Source: Bacteroidales bacterium
GTDB lineage: Bacteria > Bacteroidota > Bacteroidia > Bacteroidales > WCHB1-69
Reading direction: 5' to 3'
Length of the DNA stretch: 64,000 nucleotides
Assembly: GCA_017395245.1 (NCBI GenBank)
Contig: JAFPVR010000083.1
Coordinates: forward strand, 1 to 64,000
The position numbers were made by a program, and so were the translations under genes. The stretch's first letter is position 1, and every line of letters starts with the position of its first letter. A model generated the notes under the pieces. The model searched no databases. It was not told the DNA's origin and saw nothing but the letters and a program-made list of their open reading frames with translations. Below are positions 1 through 7,130 of the stretch, piece by piece.

Positions 1-1
1 C

Positions 2-292
2 ATCACTTTCAGCGACAATGTGGTTGTCCTCAATGCCATGGAAATGAACGGCGAGTACACAATGGAGGAGATTGAGCAGATGGATCTTGCATACGTCTAT
101 GACGGCACCACCCACACCGGCACCCTGACCGCTGTCGGCACCGATGAGAACGGCGATCCCATCAACTATCAGATCAACTTCACCTACAGCGATAACGACG
201 ATACGATCACCATCAACTTCCAGTTCACGGATGAGAATGACGCTGTCATCAACTTCCCGATGGTGTTCCAACGCAATGCTGTAAACGCTTAA
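2..292 (+). CDS. C-terminal end of an uncharacterised beta-rich protein (5' partial)
   Basis: The reading frame is open from the left edge of the window and stops with TAA at 290-292, so only the last 96 residues are visible and the true start lies outside. A GTG at 20 could be read as a start, but the frame continues upstream (ITFSDNVVVL), so this is a gene fragment cut by the window. The visible part is acidic and rich in alternating beta-type residues (TGTLTAV, YQINFTYS, TITINFQF), as in lipocalin-like or immunoglobulin-like domains of exported Bacteroidales proteins. No catalytic motif, membrane segment or sorting domain is seen. Function unknown. Confidence 0.6.
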   Translation: MTFSDNVVVLNAMEMNGEYTMEEIEQMDLAYVYDGTTHTGTLTAVGTDENGDPINYQINFTYSDNDDTITINFQFTDENDAVINFPMVFQRNAVNA

Positions 293-379
293 TTTTCCCC
301 AATCAAGAGACAATTTCACAAACAACTTTGTGGATTTGATGAATAATCGAGTGCTGGCGCGTTATTGCACCGGCACTCG

Positions 380-409
380 TTGTGTTTAAACACTTTTTTG
401 CTATCTTTG
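380..409 (+). promoter_or_regulatory. Bacteroidota promoter for the phosphatase gene
   Basis: A TATCTTTG box (402-409, consensus TAnnTTTG) is preceded by TTG at 380-382 with a 19-nt spacer. It lies 32 nt upstream of the ATG at 442, giving a short leader. Confidence 0.7.
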
Positions 410-441
410 CGCCTTGTATAATCTGCAAAAAGAGAAACGAC

Positions 442-897
442 ATGTATAGAATTCTCTTTGTTTGCCACGGGAACATCTGTCGCAGTCCCATGGCCGAGTT
501 TGTGCTGAAACAGAAGGTGGCGGAGCGCGGCCTTTCGGAGCGGTTTGAGATTGCTTCTGCCGCGACGAGTCGCGAGGAGATCGGCAACCCCGTTTATCCT
601 CCTGCGCGGCGTATGCTTGCGCAGCACGGTATCGCCTGCGACGGCAAGACCGCCCGCCAGATGACCCGCGCCGACTACGCCCACTACGACTACATTATCG
701 CCATGGACCGCAACAACTTGCGTAACTTGCAGCGGCTCCTCGGTTCCGACACCGACGGCAAGATCTCCCTGCTGATGGACTACACGGGCACTCCCCGCGA
801 CGTGGCTGACCCCTGGTACACTGGCGACTTCCAGGCCACCTGGGACGATGTGCAGGAGGGATGCGACGGGCTGCTGCGGGAGTTGCTGGGGGCATAA
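442..897 (+). CDS. Low-molecular-weight protein tyrosine phosphatase
   Basis: 151 aa, the normal size of the LMW-PTP family. The N-terminus MYRILFVCHGNICRSPMAEF contains the P-loop CX5R(S), with nucleophile Cys8 and Arg14, and a later DPWYTGDF carries the DP general-acid aspartate. A longer frame starts at 382, but the promoter box at 402-409 and the family N-terminus fix the ATG at 442. These enzymes hydrolyse phosphotyrosine in the cytoplasm; some counteract BY-kinases that control capsule or EPS export, but no Wzc-type kinase is visible here, so the substrate is open. The gene is monocistronic and is followed directly by a 22-bp tandem array. Confidence 0.93.
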   Translation: MYRILFVCHGNICRSPMAEFVLKQKVAERGLSERFEIASAATSREEIGNPVYPPARRMLAQHGIACDGKTARQMTRADYAHYDYIIAMDRNNLRNLQRLLGSDTDGKISLLMDYTGTPRDVADPWYTGDFQATWDDVQEGCDGLLRELLGA

Positions 898-900
898 GCA

Positions 901-1111
901 AACGTCGGTACAGGAATTCGCAAACGCCGGTGCAGGAATTCGCAAACGCCGGTGCAGGAATTCGCAAACGCCGGTGCAGGAATTCGCAAACGCCGGTGCA
1001 GGCATGAGCCAACGCCTGTACAGACATAAGTCAGGACGTATATACGCATGAGCCGAGACGTATATACGCGTGAGGCAAGACGTATATACGCATTGACCAA
1101 CGCGTATATTA
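901..1111. repeat. 22-bp tandem array, about nine units, decaying from left to right
   Basis: Units start at 901, 923, 945, 967, 989, 1011, 1033, 1055 and 1077, exactly 22 nt apart, with a partial tenth from 1099. Units 2-4 are identical (AACGCCGGTGCAGGAATTC then GCA), unit 1 differs at two positions, unit 5 changes its right half, and units 6-9 drift to forms containing ACGTATATACGC. The array begins 3 nt after the phosphatase stop codon. There are no spacers, so it is not a CRISPR array. Long open frames over it on both strands are by-products of the periodicity. Confidence 0.9.
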
Positions 1112-1257
1112 TAATGTTAATGACAAAAACGGATGACACTTTATCGTCTGATTACGACATTATATTTCGTTCATCGTTCGTTTATTGATTCTTTCATCGA
1201 TTCGTTCACCGATTCATTTCATTCATCGGTTATTAGTCATTGCATTCCGTGTTCGGT

Positions 1258-1387
1258 CCCAGGGCTCGCTACGCTCACCCTCATTATAACCCCAGGGCTC
1301 ACTTCGTTCACCCTCATTATAACCCCAGGGCTCACTTCGTTCACCCTGGGCTGGCATAGGTCGGGCTTTCAGCCCTTTTTGGAAGGA
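1258..1387 (+). repeat. Family A palindromic module, left of the transposase (three 33-bp copies plus tail)
   Basis: CCCAGGGCTCRCTWCGYTCACCC-type units start at 1258, 1291 and 1324 (period 33). The last closes into the full palindrome CCCAGGG...CCCTGGG and continues into CTGGCATAGGTCGGGCTTT, a GGGCT-TTC-AGCCC hairpin, and GGAAGGA. The same order, hairpin 1, link, hairpin 2, purine hexamer, recurs at 16974-17037 and 20502-20667, and inverted at 2062-2123. Confidence 0.85.
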
Positions 1388-1569
1388 GTTTTGAATATTT
1401 TTGCGAAAATGAGGGAATTTTGGGGACGATGGAAAATTTCGATTATTGATATTGATGATATAGTTTTTGATGTTTTTTGCCATTTCCGAAATGTTTTTTG
1501 CAATTATGATTGTGTTTTTAACATATTATAAATCAATAAATTGACACATAATTGTATTGGGATAATGGT

Positions 1570-1577
1570 TATATTTG
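1570..1577 (+). promoter_or_regulatory. Possible -7 box of the transposase gene
   Basis: TATATTTG matches TAnnTTTG and lies 15 nt before the ATG at 1593. No well-spaced TTG -33 element was found (TTG at 1552-1554 is only 15 nt away), so the call is weak. Confidence 0.4.
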
Positions 1578-1592
1578 CGGCAAAAAATCATT

Positions 1593-2051
1593 ATGTCACA
1601 ATCATTATCAAAAATCCTAATTCATGCCGTTTGGCACATCAAGTACGACAGTCCGGAAATTCTAAAGGAGGACAGAGTAGAACTCTACCAATATTTGGAT
1701 AATCTATTCAAAAAAATAGGGTGTCCACCTCTCCAAATTAACGGTATCGGTAACCATGTACATGTTTTGTTCACATTGTCTAAAAACATAACATTGGCCA
1801 AAGTCATGGAATCGGTCAAATCGGTGAGCAGCAAATGGTTAAAAACAAAAGGCAACCATTACATAGGATTCGCTTGGCAACGGGGCTACGGTGCGTTCTC
1901 CGTCAGCGAATCGGTATCCCCAAAAACCAGACGCTACATCGCCCACCAAGAGGAACATCACCAACAACTCACGCCCAAAGACGAATACATCCAACTCCTC
2001 ATCAAGAACAACGTTCCCTTCAACGAGCAATATCTCTTCGATACACCATAA
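1593..2051 (+). CDS. IS200/IS605-like Y1 transposase, RAYT-type
   Basis: 152 aa. The HUH motif is NHVHVLFTL (His55 and His57) and the likely catalytic tyrosine is Tyr115 in RRYIAHQ, preceded by the family signature WQRGYGAFSVS (residues 95-105). These single-strand transposases cut at sites recognised through hairpins and form a 5'-phosphotyrosine link. An in-frame TTG at 1575 lies over the promoter-like box, so the ATG at 1593 is preferred. The gene is intact, has no TnpB neighbour, and sits between inverted copies of the family A palindromic module. Because that module also occurs elsewhere in the window without a transposase, a REP-associated (RAYT) or MITE/PATE-mobilising role is more likely than that of a plain IS200 copy. 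That role is inference; the HUH/Y1 assignment is firm. Confidence 0.9.
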   Translation: MSQSLSKILIHAVWHIKYDSPEILKEDRVELYQYLDNLFKKIGCPPLQINGIGNHVHVLFTLSKNITLAKVMESVKSVSSKWLKTKGNHYIGFAWQRGYGAFSVSESVSPKTRRYIAHQEEHHQQLTPKDEYIQLLIKNNVPFNEQYLFDTP

Positions 2052-2061
2052 TATATTAACA

Positions 2062-2123
2062 CTTCCAAAAAGGGCTGAAAGCCCGACCTATGTTAACCCA
2101 GGGTGAACGAAGTGAGCCCTGGG
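2062..2123 (-). repeat. Family A palindromic module, right of the transposase (inverted copy)
   Basis: Read on the minus strand this is CCCAGGGCTCACTTCGTTCA then CCCTGGG, a link with ATAGGTCGGGCTTTCAGCCC, and TTTTTGGAAG. It is the inverse of 1324-1387, so the transposase gene is bracketed by inverted modules. Confidence 0.85.
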
Positions 2124-2151
2124 AGTACAGAGCGATGATCTCTGACGCTCC

Positions 2152-2193
2152 GACACTGGGAAGTGTCTACTCCTGCGACGCTCAGAAGCGTCG
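2152..2193. terminator. Two hairpins after the O-acetylation cassette
   Basis: GACACT-GGGA-AGTGTC (2152-2167) and CGACGCT-CAGA-AGCGTCG (2176-2193) lie 5-46 nt past the stop codon of the minus-strand MBOAT gene. They could terminate that operon or be a further REP-like pair; there is no clear U-tract. Confidence 0.45.
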
Positions 2194-2197
2194 TCTC

Positions 2198-4057
2198 CTA
2201 GAACTGGAAGTAAATAAACGGCTGCAGGTCCGCGGTGACGAACTGGTAGAGCACGAAGACGGCCACGACCACGATGAGACCCATCAGCCAGAGCGGGAGC
2301 ATGGCAAAGTTGATACGATACCAGCGTTTCCAACGGTCTGGTAGCCAGTGGATGATCATGCCGAGGAGGAACATGATGAAGACACCGCGGTAGTTGGCCA
2401 GGATATCGGGGATGGCCGCGACATTCCACTGCCCGCCGATGCTGTTGACCATCGCCTTGGCAGTCTCCCACGCCGTTTCGTTGGCAATGGCCGGGTCGAG
2501 GTTAGAGCCGGAACGGAAGAATAAGCGCGTGAAGGAGATGAAGACGAAGGTTTGGAAGATGCCCCATGTCTTGTCGAGCCAGCCCACCGTCTTGTCGGGC
2601 TTGATGAGGCTGAAGATGGTCTTGATGAGGGTGCCCACGAACCAGATGCCGCTCCACACCACGCCGATCATCAGCGCGGGATGTGGCCATAAGTGGTTGG
2701 TGATCAGGAAGGTGACGAATATCACCGTGGCGATGGTGCTCTTGACGAGCATATTGCCATGTCGCCAAATCTTGTACGACAGGATGCCGATGCCGTTCAG
2801 TCCGCCCCAAATCATAAAGTTCCACGATGCACCGTGCCAAAGACCGCCTAACAACATGGTATTCATCATGTTGAGGTTGGTGCTGATCTTCAGCCGTGCT
2901 TTCTTGCTGACTAACGAAGCGATGAGCAGTCCCAACGCGAGGCCTCCGATGATGCAGGTGATGACCACGCTCTTGGTGAGCAGGATGATGACCGCCGCGA
3001 TGAGCGAGATGCAGAGGTAGGTGCCGAAGGTGGCGTTGCGGTTGCCGCCGAGCGGGATGTAGAGGTAGTCTTTCAGCCAGTTGGAAAGCGAAATGTGCCA
3101 CCGTTTCCAGAAGTTGCCGGGGTTGGTGGCCTTATACGGCGAGTTGAAGTTCGTGGGCAGGTAGAAGCCCATCAGCATGGCCACACCGATGGCGATGTCG
3201 GTATAGCCGGAGAAGTCGGCATAAACCTGCAACGAATAGACGAACAAGGCCGACAGGTTCTCGAAAGCGGTGAACAGCGACGGGTTGTTGAAGACCCGGT
3301 CCACGAAGTTGACGGCGAGGTAGTCGCTCATAATCAGCTTCTTGGCCAGGCCGTTGAGAATCCAGAAGACGGCGATACCGAACTGCCGGCGGGTGAGGAA
3401 GAACTTTTTGTAGAGTTGCGGCACGAACTGGTCGGCACGCACAATGGGACCGGCCACCAACTGCGGGAAGAACGAAACGTAGAACCCGAAGTCGAGGATG
3501 TTGCCGACGTGCGCAATCTTCCGCTTATAGACATCCACCAAGTAGCTGATATTCTGGAAGGTATAGAACGAGATGCCCACGGGCAGCAGGATCTTGGAGG
3601 CGTCGAAATAGTTCGTGCCCGTCCAGTTGTTGGTCCATTGCGCCAACCAGTTGATAACCTCGTGTTCGCTGCCGACAATGGTATTGTAAGCGTCAGTGCA
3701 GAAGTAGGCGTACTTGAAGTAGAAGAGTATCAGCAAGTTAATGACTACACCCGAAATCATGAACGTCTTGCGCAGACCGTTGCGTTGCGATTTGTCCATG
3801 AAAACGCCGAGGAAATAGTCTAAGAAGGTGTCAAACAGCAAGATAAGGACGAAAAGGCCGGAAGTTTTGTAGTAGAAGAGCAGACTGACGAAGAAGAGGA
3901 AGGTGTTGCGCAGCAGCCGTTTGCTGTGGAAGAGCGCAAAGCCGGCATAGACGATGGCGAAGAAGGCCCAGAAGTTGAACTGCGTGAACAGCAACGGGTG
4001 CGTCTCGTCGAACGAGAACAGGTTGATCAGAAATTGCGAAACATTCTCCCAGGTCAT
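2198..4057 (-). CDS. MBOAT family O-acyltransferase (AlgI-like)
   Basis: 619 aa with about a dozen hydrophobic segments. Family landmarks are LLPVGISFYTFQNISYLVDVYK, FFPQLVAGPIVRA, NFWKRWHISLSNWLKDYLYIPLGG (conserved His near residue 335) and GGLWHGASWNFMIWGGLNG (active-site His about residue 408). Such inner-membrane proteins pass acetyl groups across the membrane for O-acetylation of alginate, peptidoglycan, cellulose or capsular polysaccharide. It overlaps the upstream SGNH gene by 4 nt (ATGA), so it is the last of three translationally coupled genes. The acceptor polymer is unknown; no glycan-synthesis gene adjoins the cassette. Confidence 0.93.
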   Translation of the reverse strand: MTWENVSQFLINLFSFDETHPLLFTQFNFWAFFAIVYAGFALFHSKRLLRNTFLFFVSLLFYYKTSGLFVLILLFDTFLDYFLGVFMDKSQRNGLRKTFMISGVVINLLILFYFKYAYFCTDAYNTIVGSEHEVINWLAQWTNNWTGTNYFDASKILLPVGISFYTFQNISYLVDVYKRKIAHVGNILDFGFYVSFFPQLVAGPIVRADQFVPQLYKKFFLTRRQFGIAVFWILNGLAKKLIMSDYLAVNFVDRVFNNPSLFTAFENLSALFVYSLQVYADFSGYTDIAIGVAMLMGFYLPTNFNSPYKATNPGNFWKRWHISLSNWLKDYLYIPLGGNRNATFGTYLCISLIAAVIILLTKSVVITCIIGGLALGLLIASLVSKKARLKISTNLNMMNTMLLGGLWHGASWNFMIWGGLNGIGILSYKIWRHGNMLVKSTIATVIFVTFLITNHLWPHPALMIGVVWSGIWFVGTLIKTIFSLIKPDKTVGWLDKTWGIFQTFVFISFTRLFFRSGSNLDPAIANETAWETAKAMVNSIGGQWNVAAIPDILANYRGVFIMFLLGMIIHWLPDRWKRWYRINFAMLPLWLMGLIVVVAVFVLYQFVTADLQPFIYFQF

Positions 4058-5364
4058 TCTTGCATAGATTTAAGGGGTTGTACAAAAGCGTGCCAAAAGA
4101 GGTCGCCGATGAGGTTGTAGCCGTTGACGGTGAAGTGGACGCGGTCTTTCTGCGCGAGCCCCTTGGCCTGCCATTTGGCCATGGAGCCGAGTCCGCCCAT
4201 CACCTCGAATTGATCCCAAACGGCACCACCCGTCAGGTTGGCTAAACGATGCATGACTTCGCTCACCTGCGGACCGGTCTGGTTCACCGCATAGCGTCCC
4301 CGCCGTACTTTCTTCCACGTATCGTTGTTGGACAAGAAGATAAAGGCACAATCGGGATTGGCCTCGCGGATGCGGGCGATGAGCTGCAGGTAGTTGTTTT
4401 TGAAGGCGGTGGAGTCGAAATCGTTGCCGAAAGCGTCGTTGACTCCGATACCGAAAATCACCAAGTCGGGCGGGAAGGCCTTCATGTCGCGGGTGAAGTT
4501 CTTGCACCGCAGGTAGGAGGGCACCGCCGCACCATTAACGCCTATGGAGGTGAACGTTACACCAGACTTGCCGTTCTTCAGCCACACTCCGTTGACGAAG
4601 AAGGTGTCTGGTGCGCCGCAAGGAAAATAAAACGTAAACTCTTGCAACGGACGATCGAGATAGAAATAGTAGCGCTCGTTGTCGAGGTCGGCTTCATCGG
4701 GGAAGCGCCAGATGGTGTCGTATTTCAGGATTGGGTCGATGTACATGCCGTTGGAGCGTCCGAAGAGCACGAGCGTGTCGGTAGCAAAGTTGTAGTCGGG
4801 GTCGTTCATCTTGAACTTGATGCTGTGCACTGACTGTGTGCAGTAGACCGAAATGCCCGACATGCCGAGCGGCGACGGGTACTCCTTATAGACGTTGCGG
4901 ATGAGCGAGAAGGCATCGGAGCGGGTGATGCTGTAGTCGCGGGGATTGTTGCAGACGTTAGCGGCCGAGTAGGGGAAGATGAGTCCGCGGTCGGCGGGTT
5001 CGCCGCCATATTCCGCCAACACGTGCCTGCGGATGCGGTTCGACATGGTGCCCGCCTGCACGTGCGAGCCGCCGATGTGCATAATGTGGACGTTGCCCTT
5101 GCGAGTGCGAATCACGCGGTCGAGTTTCTCGTAAAAACGCACTAACGGCATGCTGTCCTTGCCCCAGCAGAGCGTGTCGTCGTTGAAACGGATAAAAGCA
5201 AAAGTGGAATCGTAGGCCGAAAACAATTCTGGCAGAACCCACACGGCGGAGGTGTCGGCCTCCATCTCTAATGCGATGCTGTCGGCGGTTTCGTCGATCT
5301 GCGCAAAAGCAGTCATGCTGCTGAGAATCAGAGTGATGAGTATTAGTTTTGCGCGGCCTCCCAT
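4054..5364 (-). CDS. Exported SGNH-fold protein of the O-acetylation cassette (second SGNH gene)
   Basis: 436 aa with a signal peptide (LILITLILSSMTAFAQ). SGNH blocks are MHIGGSHVQAG (putative nucleophile Ser100, in GGS instead of GDS), IFGIGVNDAFGNDF (GxND block) and DRVHFTVNGYNLIG (DxxH block near residue 412). Proteins of this fold next to MBOATs act in the periplasm as acetyl-transfer partners, such as AlgJ/AlgX and PatB, or as esterases. The start at 5364 overlaps the upstream SGNH gene by 22 nt, and the end overlaps the MBOAT start by 4 nt. The first block departs from the usual GDS, so it may be a specialised or weak catalyst. Confidence 0.85.
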   Translation of the reverse strand: MGGRAKLILITLILSSMTAFAQIDETADSIALEMEADTSAVWVLPELFSAYDSTFAFIRFNDDTLCWGKDSMPLVRFYEKLDRVIRTRKGNVHIMHIGGSHVQAGTMSNRIRRHVLAEYGGEPADRGLIFPYSAANVCNNPRDYSITRSDAFSLIRNVYKEYPSPLGMSGISVYCTQSVHSIKFKMNDPDYNFATDTLVLFGRSNGMYIDPILKYDTIWRFPDEADLDNERYYFYLDRPLQEFTFYFPCGAPDTFFVNGVWLKNGKSGVTFTSIGVNGAAVPSYLRCKNFTRDMKAFPPDLVIFGIGVNDAFGNDFDSTAFKNNYLQLIARIREANPDCAFIFLSNNDTWKKVRRGRYAVNQTGPQVSEVMHRLANLTGGAVWDQFEVMGGLGSMAKWQAKGLAQKDRVHFTVNGYNLIGDLFWHAFVQPLKSMQE

Positions 5365-6854
5365 AAGTTGTCAAATTGTTCGGCACCCATCTTGCGACGA
5401 GTGGTATAGAGTTCATACATCGTGGCGAAATTCTCGGCGAGCGTCTTGCCCACATAGTTTGCGCCGGCGGGAGTGAAATGCACGTAGTCGGGTCCGGCCC
5501 AACCCTTCTTCACCCAGGCCACCATTGAGTTCCGGCCGCCCATCACTTCATACAAGTCCCAGTAGGCCACGTGGTTGCGAAGACACATATTGCGCAGACT
5601 ATCGACCATTGCGGGCAGGTACGTATAGGTCTGCAGCGAGCCGCCGTAGGAGTGGCTCATGTCGGACGGACCGATGAAGAGCAGCGTGGCGTTGGGACAG
5701 ACGCTCTTGATACGGCGTATCTGGCTCTGCATGATGGTGCAATATTTGTTGATGGATGCAGTGCTGTAGGTGGACGGCATCTGGTTGCCACCGAATTGCA
5801 GGATAATCAGTCCGACGTCGGAGAGTTGGTAGCATTTACGCAGGATGGTGTCGGTGACGAGGGTGAACTGGTTGCCGGAGGAACTGCGCAGCGGGATGTT
5901 ATCGACGCTCACACCTGGTCCGTTGTCGATCATAATGCCGTATATGTCCGCCGTTCCCTGCATGTTGATGCGCAAGGATGCGGTGGAAGAGTCTGTCTTC
6001 CAGTGCATTGCATGGATACCCACGCCCTCGCTCGTGCAGGTGGAGTCGTAGTGGTTTTTGCGGTCGGAGAGGGTGGCGCGGAACTTGCCGTCGTGGTCGT
6101 TATAAAGCAGGGTGACGCGGGAAAACCGTTTCACGCGGCTGTCGGTGCGTTTGTTGGAGGTGGCGTTGGCGGTGAAGGTGCCGCTGCCGGTGAGCCGGTA
6201 GCACTTCAGCATCAGACCGTAGTTGCCCTTTGCCCGTGCCCCGTCGCCGTAGGTTGAGTAGAGGGTGAACGGACCGCTGGCCGACTGACTCACTGCGTAG
6301 GAGGCAACCGTCTGGATAGCAGGCAGCAAGCCCGGACCGCCGCCGCCGAACTTCGACTGGCACCAGGTGCGCAGGTTGCCGGAGATGCGGTCCATCTCGA
6401 TTTGCGAATCGCCATAGTGGAGCACGCGCAGCACTTCATCTTTCGAGCGTGCGGATGCCGCTCGTGCAAAGAACTTGTCAAAGTAGGTCACATCGCCGTC
6501 GGGCAGGTAGAAGTGGCCTTCTGAAGCCAGGGTGGTCTTGAAATGTTCGAGGGTGTCCAACTGTTCCTCCACGCGTTTCTGCTTGATGGAATCTTCCTTG
6601 GCAATTTCCGCGATGATGGCCTCCCGCTTCTTGCGGTTGAATAGCGTGGCCTTGGGGATGCGTTTGTCGCGGGAGAGGCTGTCGCCAGGCAGATCCGGCA
6701 GGTCGGCATCGGGATCGGCAAGTACTTTTTCGATAGAAGGGAAGTTAATCGTGTGTTTGGCCAGCGTAATGCCCTCTTCGGGAAAGAAGAAGCTGATAAT
6801 TCCTAAACAGGTGATTATCAATAATATAAACAACGCTATCTGCCAAGGTTTCAT
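5343..6854 (-). CDS. Membrane-anchored SGNH/GDSL hydrolase-like protein (first SGNH gene)
   Basis: 503 aa. One N-terminal membrane segment (IALFILLIITCLGIISFFF, residues 6-24) is followed by a charged, helical region (about residues 60-110) and an SGNH domain: VLHYGDSQIEMDRI (block I, Ser150), LIILQFGGNQMP (block III) and GPDYVHFTPAGANYVG (block V, Asp and His). This is the promoter-proximal gene of the three-gene cassette; the anchor would hold the domain in the periplasm beside the MBOAT protein. Unlike the downstream SGNH protein, the canonical GDS block is intact, so this one is the better candidate acetyltransferase or acetyl-esterase. Confidence 0.85.
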   Translation of the reverse strand: MKPWQIALFILLIITCLGIISFFFPEEGITLAKHTINFPSIEKVLADPDADLPDLPGDSLSRDKRIPKATLFNRKKREAIIAEIAKEDSIKQKRVEEQLDTLEHFKTTLASEGHFYLPDGDVTYFDKFFARAASARSKDEVLRVLHYGDSQIEMDRISGNLRTWCQSKFGGGGPGLLPAIQTVASYAVSQSASGPFTLYSTYGDGARAKGNYGLMLKCYRLTGSGTFTANATSNKRTDSRVKRFSRVTLLYNDHDGKFRATLSDRKNHYDSTCTSEGVGIHAMHWKTDSSTASLRINMQGTADIYGIMIDNGPGVSVDNIPLRSSSGNQFTLVTDTILRKCYQLSDVGLIILQFGGNQMPSTYSTASINKYCTIMQSQIRRIKSVCPNATLLFIGPSDMSHSYGGSLQTYTYLPAMVDSLRNMCLRNHVAYWDLYEVMGGRNSMVAWVKKGWAGPDYVHFTPAGANYVGKTLAENFATMYELYTTRRKMGAEQFDNLWEAAQN

Positions 6855-6883
6855 ATAATATATATGTCCAAAATTTGAGGGCG

Positions 6884-6891
6884 CAAAAGTA
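6884..6891 (-). promoter_or_regulatory. -7 box of the O-acetylation operon
   Basis: On the minus strand TACTTTTG fits TAnnTTTG, 30 nt upstream of the ATG at 6854. No clear -33 TTG was found. Confidence 0.55.
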
Positions 6892-6973
6892 CACTTTTTT
6901 GGGTAACATGGCTACGGGGTAGTTACCTCTTTTGTTCCTTTTGATTCGTTTCGGCGCATGTCAAAAAAAAATG

Positions 6974-6981
6974 TATTTTTG
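6974..6981 (+). promoter_or_regulatory. -7 box of the tRNA gene
   Basis: TATTTTTG, 53 nt upstream of the tRNA. A TTTC near 6949-6952 is a possible -33 element at a 21-nt spacing. It may also drive the esterase gene that follows the tRNA. Confidence 0.55.
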
Positions 6982-7033
6982 CCGCCTCAAAATTGATGGT
7001 GTGGAAACGTGCTTGCGTGCGTTTCAACCGCCG

Positions 7034-7107
7034 GGTCCCATAGCTCAGTTGGTTAGAGCAGCTGACTCATAATCAGCGGGTCCAAGGTTCGAGCCCTTGT
7101 GGGACCA
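7034..7107 (+). tRNA. tRNA with CAU anticodon (elongator Met or Ile2)
   Basis: 74 nt. The acceptor stem GGTCCCA pairs with TGGGACC, with discriminator A. The D-arm is AGCTCAGTTGGTTAGAGCA, the anticodon loop is CTCATAA (CAU) on a CTGA/TCAG-type stem, and the T-arm is GGTTCGAGCCC. CCA is not encoded, as is common in Bacteroidota. CAU is read by elongator tRNA-Met or by tRNA-Ile2 after lysidine modification; I cannot decide between them by eye. It is not the initiator type, because the first base pair is G-C. Confidence 0.95.
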
Positions 7108-7130
7108 CTTTCTTGATCAAGAAATCCGAA

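Larger units (their letters stand above)
1112..1592. other. Gene-free stretch between the 22-bp array and the transposase
   Basis: About 480 nt with no convincing gene. It holds a short ATTGATTC/ATCGATTC-like direct repeat near 1178-1230, the family A palindromic module at 1258-1387, and an AT-rich tail before the transposase. A 132-codon frame on the plus strand and an 86-codon frame on the minus strand here are translations of repeats. Confidence 0.6.

Noticed and set aside
901-1111. CRISPR array
   Set aside because: The 22-bp units abut with no spacers, and no cas genes are nearby.
316-1139. Long antisense open frames (up to 229 codons) rich in CTGVCEFLHRRLRIPAPAFANS repeats
   Set aside because: They are translations of the 22-bp tandem array and of the phosphatase antisense strand; the period reads through several frames and no family features are present.
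1133-1531. 132-codon frame with FIDSFIDSFTDSF
   Set aside because: Composed of short direct repeats and the family A palindromic module; no promoter or homology pattern.
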